Shown here: one piece after another, positions 6,671 to 10,711 of the stretch
Layout: each line of letters opens with the position of its first letter
Numbering within the stretch: position 1 is the first letter of the stretch
Source of the DNA: Bacilli bacterium
GTDB lineage: Bacteria > Bacillota_I > Bacilli_A > RF39 > UBA660
Assembly: GCA_028708005.1 (NCBI GenBank)
Contig: JAQVZV010000016.1
Location: 1 to 10,711, forward strand
Direction of reading: 5' to 3'
Length of the DNA: 10,711 bases
Program-made: the position numbers and the translations under genes
Notes under the pieces: generated by a model
Seen by the model: only the letters and a program-made list of their open reading frames with translations
What the model was told of the DNA's origin: nothing
Database searches by the model: none

Positions 6671-6910
6671 TTAAACTTTTTCTATTATAATCATCGATGA
6701 AACTTCTTGTCGGAGCGCAATAACAGCCCCTCTAATTAAATATGCAATAGGATCACCAAGAGGGCTCTTTTGTAAAACTTCAACTATAGTTCCATTGATT
6801 AATCCTAAATCCATCAACCTTCTTCTTATTGGGCCATCAATTAATATTTGTTTTACTTTTCCTCTTTCCATTTCTAATAGGGACGTCAATGGCATAGTAT
6901 CACTAGTCAT
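6671..6910 (-). CDS. feoA: FeoA, SH3-like partner of FeoB
   Basis: FeoA is a small cytoplasmic SH3-fold protein needed with FeoB for ferrous-iron uptake. Family features are visible: PLTSLLEMERGKV at the start, RRRLMDLGLINGTIVEV in the middle, then SPLGDPIAYLIRGAVIALR. The longest frame begins at ATG 6928 (85 residues). I prefer ATG 6910 (79 residues) because AAAGG lies 9 nt before it and the family usually starts just before this PLTSL region; the 6928 start has only a weak site (TAGG). The stop (6673-6671) overlaps the feoB ribosome site, so the two genes form an operon with likely translational coupling. Transcription is divergent from the MntR-type regulator, and the control region between them holds a candidate operator. 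Confidence 0.85.
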   Translation of the reverse strand: MTSDTMPLTSLLEMERGKVKQILIDGPIRRRLMDLGLINGTIVEVLQKSPLGDPIAYLIRGAVIALRQEVSSMIIIEKV

Positions 6911-6927
6911 CTCCTCAATCCTTTCCA

Positions 6928-6964
6928 TTTTAGCCTAGTGAAAAAAACTTTCTCTATACTAAAA
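6928..6964. promoter_or_regulatory. 37-bp imperfect palindrome, candidate metalloregulator operator
   Basis: TTTTAGCCTAGTGAAA (6928-6943) and TTTCTCTATACTAAAA (6949-6964) are reverse complements at 13 of 16 positions around AAAAC. It reaches from the first base of the longer feoA frame to the predicted feoA -10. Binding here would block the promoter. The palindrome is seen; the link to the divergent MntR-type protein is inference, and it is not an exact match to the MntR or DtxR consensus boxes I know. Confidence 0.5.
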
Positions 6965-6991
6965 TATGAAGATATATCATGTTGGTGACAA
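6963..6991 (-). promoter_or_regulatory. Probable feoAB promoter
   Basis: Minus strand -35 TTGTCA (6991-6986), 17-bp spacer, -10 CATATT (6968-6963), predicted start near 6956. The -10 matches consensus at four positions. It lies in the 106-bp divergent region and its -10 touches the 37-bp palindrome. Confidence 0.45.
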
Positions 6992-7034
6992 AAAAAACAT
7001 AAACTGTATTGAAGAAAAAATGGACGGTGAGTAA

Positions 7035-7502
7035 ATGAAAAACAAGTTTCATACTGTACGAGGTTACGAACTCCAAAATAGTCAAAAAAAAATAACCCCC
7101 GCTATGGAGGATTATATTGAAATGATTTATCGAAATAGTTTAGATGAAGATTTTATTCGCGTTAATCAACTTGCTAAACTATTAAACGTTAAAAGTTCGT
7201 CTGTTACAAAAATGATTCAAAAGCTAGGTGCTTTAGAATTAGTCAATTATGAAAAATATGGTGTAGTCACTTTAACAAGTAAAGGAAAGAAACTAGGTTC
7301 TCATCTCCTAAAAAGGCATATAACAATTGAAAAGTTCCTAGATTTAATAGGGTGCAAAGAAAATATCTTAATTCAAACTGAATTGATAGAACATATTATC
7401 GATAATAAAACAGTTAAAGCACTTGAAACATTAAATAATTTCTTTTTAAATCATAAAAATATCTTAGAAATATACAATATATTTAAAGATAACAATTTAT
7501 AA
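7035..7502 (+). CDS. mntR: MntR-type (DtxR family) metal-dependent transcriptional regulator
   Basis: A 155-residue DtxR-family repressor of the short, SH3-less MntR type. A winged helix spans about residues 20-85 (ITPAMEDYIEMIY, VNQLAKLLNVKSSSVTKMIQKL, YEKYGVVTLTSKGKKLG) and a dimerisation/metal domain follows. Aligned by eye to B. subtilis MntR, all six metal ligands are kept: D26 and E29 (MntR D8, E11), H95 (H77), E116, E119 and H120 (E99, E102, H103). A 19-residue N-terminal extension precedes the family's usual start. ATG 7035 follows GGTGAG at 3 nt. It is divergent from feoAB, so it probably controls that operon and perhaps itself. Ligand type predicts Mn(II) or Fe(II) sensing; which metal acts in vivo is not shown by sequence. 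The stop is 2 nt from the convergent sigma-factor stop. Confidence 0.85.
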   Translation: MKNKFHTVRGYELQNSQKKITPAMEDYIEMIYRNSLDEDFIRVNQLAKLLNVKSSSVTKMIQKLGALELVNYEKYGVVTLTSKGKKLGSHLLKRHITIEKFLDLIGCKENILIQTELIEHIIDNKTVKALETLNNFFLNHKNILEIYNIFKDNNL

Positions 7503-7504
7503 TC

Positions 7505-8170
7505 TTAATCACAAATCTTAGGTGATACTTTCTTTCGCAGGTTAGATAAAACTTTTCTCTGCATACGCGATACATATGATTGCGATAATCCCAATTCCTC
7601 CGCGATTTGAGCTTGAGTAGCAGGTTTGTCTCGGTTTAGACCAAACTTTAATTCCAACAATCTTTTGTCTCTATCAGAAAGCTCATTAATAGTTTCCATC
7701 AAAACACTTATTACTGCTTTATGTATAATGCTTCTTTCTGTAACATCTGGATCAGTGCCTGTTACTTCTCCGAGTTCGATATCGCCATCTTTTCTGTCAT
7801 CATACCAAATGATTTCTTCAAGAGAAGCCACCCCGAAATGTTTTTTATTCGCTCTAAAGTACATTAATATTTCGTTTGTGATACACCTTGAAGCATATGT
7901 TGCCAATTTAATGCCCCTTGTATGATCATAAGCGTTTATGGCTTTTATTAATCCGATGTTACCGATTGAAAGTAAATCTTGAAGTTCGGCAAATGACGTG
8001 CATGAAAACCTTGCGGCAATGTGGCATACTAATCTCAAATTATTCTCAATTAACTTATTTCTAACCATATGAGCTTCCTCATCTGTTAAATAAGGCAAAG
8101 ACTCATAAATTTTTACTATTTCCTTGTCTGAATAACGAATATGTGATGGATAAGCGTTACTATATGGCAT
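7505..8170 (-). CDS. SigE/SigK-type sporulation sigma factor
   Basis: A sigma-70 family protein closest in motif content to the mother-cell sporulation factors SigE and SigK. Region 2 spans about residues 38-106 (LIENNLRLVCHIAARF, LLSIGNIGLIKAINAYD, KLATYASRCITNEILMYFR, the last two being the -10 recognition part). Region 4 covers about 160-212 (ELSDRDKRLLELKFGL, TQAQIAEELGLSQSYVSRMQ helix-turn-helix). I start at ATG 8170 (221 residues) because AAGGAG stands 8 nt before it; the GTG at 8179 overlaps that SD. No hydrophobic or amphipathic pro-sequence of the SigE/SigK kind precedes region 2, so it may be made active without proteolysis. A strong terminator hairpin lies in its leader (8194-8246). 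Which sigma ortholog this is cannot be decided here, so no symbol is given. Confidence 0.85.
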   Translation of the reverse strand: MPYSNAYPSHIRYSDKEIVKIYESLPYLTDEEAHMVRNKLIENNLRLVCHIAARFSCTSFAELQDLLSIGNIGLIKAINAYDHTRGIKLATYASRCITNEILMYFRANKKHFGVASLEEIIWYDDRKDGDIELGEVTGTDPDVTERSIIHKAVISVLMETINELSDRDKRLLELKFGLNRDKPATQAQIAEELGLSQSYVSRMQRKVLSNLRKKVSPKICD

Positions 8171-8193
8171 ATTGCTCACTCCTTCAAATTAAT

Positions 8194-8246
8194 AAAAAAA
8201 GCCCAACTAAACTTCATCACAAATTACGACTACTTTTTAGTTGAGC
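8194..8246 (-). terminator. Intrinsic terminator in the 5' leader of the sigma gene
   Basis: On the minus strand GCTCAACTAAA (8246-8236) pairs with TTTAGTTGGGC (8211-8201) over 11 bp with one G-U, across a 24-nt loop, followed by seven T (8200-8194). The T-tract ends only 23 nt before the sigma start codon and about 10 nt before its SD. A second small hairpin, TTAAC-AAAAA-GTTAA, lies just upstream (about 8249-8263). Because the tRNA operon already has its own terminator at 8324-8356, this one may be an attenuator for the sigma gene or a second barrier to tRNA readthrough. Confidence 0.7.
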
Positions 8247-8323
8247 ATTTAACTTTTTGTTAAGCACTTATAATTATTCGATTAGCTTTTATTACTAATT
8301 GAAATAATTATATTTATACATTA

Positions 8324-8356
8324 GATAAAAAAAGATTGAAACTACTACAATCTTTT
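8324..8356 (-). terminator. Terminator of the Val-to-fMet tRNA operon
   Basis: On the minus strand, 10 nt after the encoded CCA of tRNA-fMet, AAAAGATTG (8356-8348) pairs with CAATCTTTT (8338-8330) across a 9-nt loop and continues into TTT. A clear Rho-independent terminator. Confidence 0.8.
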
Positions 8357-8366
8357 AATTTAATTT

Positions 8367-8442
<76 letters not shown>

Positions 8443-8469
8443 ATATTAACTTCTTCAGTTCGCTTTTTA

Positions 8470-8498
8470 ATATTACCATATATTTTATGTTTTGACAA
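8470..8498 (-). promoter_or_regulatory. Internal promoter for tRNA-fMet
   Basis: Minus strand -35 TTGTCA (8498-8493), 17-bp spacer ending TGG, -10 TAATAT (8475-8470), so it also fits an extended -10 (TGn). It lies in the only long gap of the operon, 28 nt before tRNA-fMet. The -35 overlaps a 7-bp inverted repeat (8491-8497 and 8508-8514, TTTGACA/TGTCAAA). Confidence 0.6.
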
Positions 8499-8526
8499 GT
8501 TTAAATATGTCAAATTCAATATAAAT

Positions 8527-8619
8527 TGGCGGAGGAAAAGGGATTCGAACCCCTGCGCCACTCGCGTGACCTGCCGGTTTTCAAGACCGATCCCTTCAGC
8601 CAGACTTGGGTATTCCTCC
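8527..8619 (-). tRNA. tRNA-Ser (anticodon TGA)
   Basis: 93-nt class II tRNA with acceptor GGAGGAA/TTCCTCC, anticodon loop CTTGAAA (TGA), a long variable arm as expected for Ser, discriminator G and encoded CCA. Confidence 0.95.
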
Positions 8620-8626
8620 ATATTTA

Positions 8627-8715
8627 TGGTGCTTGTGGCCGGAATTGAACCGGCACGAGGGTTGAATCTCGCAGGATTTTAAGTCCTGTGCGTCTACCTA
8701 TTCCGCCACACAAGC
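8627..8715 (-). tRNA. tRNA-Leu (anticodon TAA)
   Basis: 89-nt class II tRNA with acceptor GCTTGTG/CACAAGC, anticodon stem CAGGA/TCCTG around CTTAAAA (TAA), a long variable arm, discriminator A and encoded CCA. Confidence 0.95.
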
Positions 8716-8720
8716 ATATT

Positions 8721-8796
8721 TGGTGTCCTGTATGCGATTCGAACGCATGACCCTTTGATTAAAAGTCAAATGCTCTACCTACTGAGCTAACAGGAC
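8721..8796 (-). tRNA. tRNA-Lys (anticodon TTT)
   Basis: 76-nt cloverleaf with acceptor GTCCTGT/ACAGGAC, anticodon stem TTTGA/TCAAA around CTTTTAA (TTT), discriminator A and encoded CCA. Confidence 0.95.
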
Positions 8797-8806
8797 AAAT
8801 ATAAAA

Positions 8807-8881
8807 TGGCTGCCTCGGCTAGATTCGAACTAGCGCATGTCAGAGTCAAAGTCTGATGCCTTACCACTTGGCTACGAGGCA
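8807..8881 (-). tRNA. tRNA-Gln (anticodon TTG)
   Basis: 75-nt cloverleaf with acceptor TGCCTCG/CGAGGCA, anticodon stem TCAGA/TCTGA around CTTTGAC (TTG), discriminator G and encoded CCA. As the reader of CAA codons it is the tRNA most relevant to the CAA-to-TAA change inferred in feoB, but the anticodon here is normal and does not suggest ochre suppression. Confidence 0.95.
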
Positions 8882-8891
8882 TTATATCAAA

Positions 8892-8975
8892 TGGTGGAGA
8901 GAGGTGGATTCGAACCACCGAACCCGAAGGAACAGATTTACAGTCTGTCGCGTTTAGCCTCTTCGCTATCTCTCC
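8892..8975 (-). tRNA. tRNA-Tyr (anticodon GTA)
   Basis: 84-nt class II tRNA with acceptor GGAGAGA/TCTCTCC, anticodon stem ACAGA/TCTGT around CTGTAAA (GTA), the long variable arm typical of bacterial Tyr, discriminator A and encoded CCA. Confidence 0.95.
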
Positions 8976-8978
8976 ATA

Positions 8979-9054
<76 letters not shown>

Positions 9055-9057
9055 ATA

Positions 9058-9134
9058 TGGTGGACCCTGTAGGACTCGAACCTACGACCCCCTGCTTGTA
9101 AGGCAGGTGCTCTAACCAACTGAGCTAAGGATCC
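9058..9134 (-). tRNA. tRNA-Val (anticodon TAC)
   Basis: 77-nt cloverleaf with acceptor GGATCCT/AGGGTCC (one U-G), anticodon stem CCTGC/GCAGG around CTTACAA (TAC), discriminator A and encoded CCA. First gene of the operon; Val-Thr is a frequent opening order in Bacillota tRNA clusters. Confidence 0.95.
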
Positions 9135-9155
9135 AAATACTAATTGACATGTACT

Positions 9156-9185
9156 AATATATCATTGTATAGCAAGGATTGTCAA
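9156..9185 (-). promoter_or_regulatory. Promoter of the Val-to-fMet tRNA operon
   Basis: Minus strand consensus -35 TTGACA (9185-9180), 18-bp spacer, -10 TATATT (9161-9156), predicted start near 9149 and 15 nt before tRNA-Val. The layout copies the other tRNA operon promoter (TTGACA, 18 bp, TATACT). The -35 begins 16 nt after the stop of the S1 protein gene; I see no convincing terminator between them. Confidence 0.75.
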
Positions 9186-9201
9186 TAAGAAAAAGGACAT
9201 T

Positions 9202-9558
9202 TTATGTAAGTTCCCTTAACTTTTCGTCTATCCATACGCTCCTTTTTTCTTTTAATGCAACAAAACCTGTTCCAACCTCTTTTATAGTAGAAACATCGTT
9301 TCCAGGCTTCTTAATACGATAATCAAAATCTTTAATAGATAATTTGACTTGGTTTGCATCCTCATCAACATCTATCACTTTAACATATATCGTTTCACCC
9401 ATTTCAACATAATTATTCACATCTTTAACAAAGTTATTCGATATTTCAGATATATGTATCAAACCACTATAATAATTGTCCAAATTAACAAAAATACCAT
9501 ATTTTTCAATTCCCGTAATGCTGCCTTTAACAATTTTACCTTTTTTATATTTAGTCAC
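9202..9558 (-). CDS. S1-domain RNA-binding protein of the YugI/CvfD (GSP13) type
   Basis: A 118-residue protein with a single S1 RNA-binding domain (about residues 6-77: GSITGIEKYGIFVNLDNYYSGL, HISEIS, VGE-like turn MGETIYVKVIDVD, KLSIKD). A short basic tail ends in GFVALKEKRSVWIDEKLREL, which resembles the C-terminal motif of B. subtilis YugI (general stress protein 13) and pneumococcal CvfD. Relatives associate with ribosomes or act post-transcriptionally. The start is GTG 9558: GAGGTG stands 5 nt before it, and the nearby ATG frame closes at once. An extended -10 promoter (TTGGGA 9599-9604, 17 bp, TGTTATAAT with the hexamer at 9576-9581) drives it, divergent from the NifU-like gene. Confidence 0.8.
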   Translation of the reverse strand: MTKYKKGKIVKGSITGIEKYGIFVNLDNYYSGLIHISEISNNFVKDVNNYVEMGETIYVKVIDVDEDANQVKLSIKDFDYRIKKPGNDVSTIKEVGTGFVALKEKRSVWIDEKLRELT

Positions 9559-9575
9559 ACCTACACCTCATAGGA

Positions 9576-9604
9576 ATTATAACACTAAATAAAATATTTC
9601 CCAA
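9576..9604 (-). promoter_or_regulatory. Promoter of the S1-domain gene
   Basis: Minus strand -35 TTGGGA (9604-9599), 17-bp spacer, -10 TATAAT (9581-9576) preceded by TGT, giving an extended -10. The predicted start is near 9569, which leaves only about 10 nt before the GTG; the GAGGTG site (9564-9569) would sit at the very 5' end of the transcript, so the true start may differ by a few bases. Confidence 0.45.
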
Positions 9605-9610
9605 ATCACC

Positions 9611-9639
9611 TTTACCACCAATGTAAATATATGTATAAT
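9611..9639 (+). promoter_or_regulatory. Promoter of the NifU-like gene
   Basis: Plus strand -35 TTTACC (9611-9616), 17-bp spacer, -10 TATAAT (9634-9639), predicted start near 9646, just upstream of the GAGGTG ribosome site. It is back-to-back with the S1 gene promoter. Confidence 0.55.
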
Positions 9640-9657
9640 TAATATAGAGGTGAAAGA

Positions 9658-9891
9658 ATGGAATTGGAAAATAAAATAAAAGAAGTTTTAAATACAATTA
9701 GGCCTTTTCTTATGAGTGATGGTGGGGATGTTGAGTTTGTACGTTTTGAAGACGGCATTGTATATGTCAAATTATTAGGAGCTTGTCGTCATTGTGCCCT
9801 TGCTGATATGACTTTAGAAAGCATGGTTGAGGAAGCACTCACTTTTGAAATACCAGAAGTAATTAAAGTTGTAAGTGTAAATGAAGAATAG
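9658..9891 (+). CDS. NifU C-terminal domain Fe-S scaffold (YutI-like)
   Basis: A 77-residue protein consisting only of the NifU C-terminal (Nfu) domain, which carries or transfers Fe-S clusters in the cytoplasm. Visible features are IRPFLMSDGGDVEFV (about 14-28) and the cluster-binding C43-x-x-C46 in GACRHCALADMTLE. B. subtilis YutI is of the same length and type. GAGGTG stands 6 nt before ATG 9658, and a TTTACC/TATAAT promoter precedes it. The TAG stop (9889-9891) abuts the stop of the convergent yutH-like gene with no base between, and a hairpin across both stops ends the transcript. Confidence 0.9.
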   Translation: MELENKIKEVLNTIRPFLMSDGGDVEFVRFEDGIVYVKLLGACRHCALADMTLESMVEEALTFEIPEVIKVVSVNEE

Positions 9892-9909
9892 TTAATGACT
9901 ATTCTTTTT
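9884..9909 (+). terminator. Terminator of the NifU-like gene, spanning two stop codons
   Basis: AAGAATAGT (9884-9892) pairs perfectly with ACTATTCTT (9898-9906) across a 5-nt loop and is followed by TTT-A-TTT. The 5' arm contains the NifU-like TAG stop and the loop reaches the convergent TAA. The same hairpin has a poor T-run on the minus strand, so it mainly serves the plus-strand gene and is encoded within the end of the yutH-like gene. Confidence 0.7.
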
Positions 9910-10711
9910 ATTTAACCATTCTACTTTAGGCATAAGTTTTTCACTGTCTATATAGTCATGAAATTCAATTAGAAACTCTTCATATTGCTTTGCTTTTGAT
10001 ATAAAAGGCAAAATGTCCTCCTCTTTTAATTTCCCCTCTACAATCATTTCATATACATCAAAGAAGTACGTTGGAAAAAGTAATCTCGCAAATAATAATC
10101 TTTTACTATAAGGAGATAAACCATAATGACTAAAACATTCCCCTATTTCTAGCCACACATCAACTCCATCAAAAAAGTTACTTTTTATATACTCACTTAA
10201 ATCTCTTACTTGATGATCAATAACGAATGATATAGGATTATATATATCAAATAATGTATCCGTTGATTTTATACGTCTATGGGCGACAGTTAAAGTATCA
10301 TATTCAGTCATTCTCATTTCACTCATAGTATTCTTCGCATAAGATAAAGCGTTCTCTGCTAAACCTATATAATAACTTAAGTATTCACATATAATTGGAT
10401 ATTCCTTTCCCATTTGACTAATTTGATATTCAAAATAATCAATTTTACTACTCCAAAGCGTTATCCAATCACTTCTGTCTAAAATTTTATTTTGTTTGAT
10501 GTTAGCATTATTCATGCTTATGAATATAATTTCCGTGAGATCACTTTTTTTATTTTCATTTATATAAACCTTCATTAAAACATATGGTATATCGTTAACA
10601 ATCGTTAAAATATGGTTGTTTTTATTTATAACCATTTCATGAACCAGTGAATTTTGTCTAATCATTTCTTTATTTAGTTCATATAAATAATCAGCATCAT
10701 CGATGGGGCGA
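9892..10711 (-). CDS. YutH-like spore-coat kinase-fold protein, partial (runs off right edge)
   Basis: The frame is open from the right edge to TAA at 9894-9892: 272 residues beginning RPIDDADYLYELNKEM. The ATG at 10665 is therefore probably internal, since in-frame codons continue upstream to the edge and no SD precedes it. The part present resembles the C-terminal two-thirds of B. subtilis YutH (about 340 residues), a CotS-related, aminoglycoside-phosphotransferase-fold spore-coat protein. Shared features I recognise are TLTVAHRRI, FVIDHQVRDLSEYIKS and SKRLLFARLLFPTYFFD. No intact kinase catalytic loop is obvious in this part, so a structural or pseudokinase role is as likely as catalysis. 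It is convergent with the NifU-like gene. Together with the SigE/SigK-type factor it supports an endospore-forming host. Confidence 0.7.
   Translation of the reverse strand, partial: RPIDDADYLYELNKEMIRQNSLVHEMVINKNNHILTIVNDIPYVLMKVYINENKKSDLTEIIFISMNNANIKQNKILDRSDWITLWSSKIDYFEYQISQMGKEYPIICEYLSYYIGLAENALSYAKNTMSEMRMTEYDTLTVAHRRIKSTDTLFDIYNPISFVIDHQVRDLSEYIKSNFFDGVDVWLEIGECFSHYGLSPYSKRLLFARLLFPTYFFDVYEMIVEGKLKEEDILPFISKAKQYEEFLIEFHDYIDSEKLMPKVEWLNKKNSH

Noticed and set aside
7485..7510. AAGAT/ATCTT inverted repeat at the mntR-like/sigma junction as a terminator
   Set aside because: Only 5 bp with an 11-nt loop and no T-tract on either strand.
8176..8217. 13-codon leader peptide (MKFSWAFFINLKE) before the sigma gene
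   Set aside because: The frame has no Shine-Dalgarno and is partly made of the terminator T-tract (AFF), so it is not called as a gene; it is mentioned with the leader finding.
9202..9891. Open frame on the plus strand at 9349-9573
   Set aside because: It is antisense to the S1-domain gene, has no SD and has AT-rich low-complexity residues.

Overview
The window is AT-rich chromosomal DNA of a low-GC Bacillota, most likely an endospore former of the Bacilli or a close relative. The evidence is a SigE/SigK-type sporulation sigma factor, a YutH-like spore-coat kinase homologue, a NifU C-terminal protein next to it, a YugI/CvfD-type S1 protein, PopT and a YerB-like protein. Shine-Dalgarno sites are strong, all twelve tRNAs encode CCA, and TGA is used as a stop (popT) while Trp is TGG. 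This fits genetic code 11 and argues against a TGA-recoding mollicute. The genus cannot be named from sequence reading alone. No mobile element, CRISPR array or prophage gene was seen.

Layout, left to right. Positions 1-264 (minus) hold the N-terminal 88 codons of an unrecognised gene that leaves the left edge; its start region has the odd arrangement SD, ATG-CCA-TAA, ATG. Then come an HD-domain phosphohydrolase (444-1091, minus) and a four-tRNA operon transcribed Asp-Phe-Arg-Pro (1495 to 1155). The operon's promoter overlaps the stop codon of popT (1546-2406, minus), a DUF368 undecaprenyl-phosphate translocase. Next are a membrane-anchored YerB-like DUF3048 protein (2514-3581, minus) and a PF06541 multi-pass membrane protein (3741-4385, minus), separated by a cluster of palindromes.

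Positions 4508-6928 (minus) are a feoA-feoB ferrous-iron uptake operon in which feoB carries one in-frame TAA between the G3 and G4 GTPase motifs. The reading frame is otherwise intact, and a perfect 10-bp hairpin follows the stop at once. A divergent MntR-type metalloregulator (7035-7502, plus) with all six MntR metal ligands shares a 106-bp control region with feoA that contains a 37-bp imperfect palindrome.

The sporulation-type sigma gene (7505-8170, minus) has a strong intrinsic terminator in its 5' leader. Upstream of it lies an eight-tRNA operon (9134 to 8367: Val-Thr-Tyr-Gln-Lys-Leu-Ser-fMet) with a main promoter and a probable internal promoter for the initiator tRNA. The right end holds the S1 protein gene (9202-9558, minus), divergent from a NifU C-terminal Fe-S scaffold gene (9658-9891, plus). 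That gene abuts a convergent, right-edge-truncated yutH-like gene (9892-10711, minus) through a shared hairpin.

Most of this is ordinary housekeeping content. The points worth a second look are the interrupted feoB, the metalloregulator/feo control region, the leader terminator in front of the sigma gene, the ATG-CCA-TAA-ATG start, and several unexplained palindromes. No clearly new multi-gene system was found.
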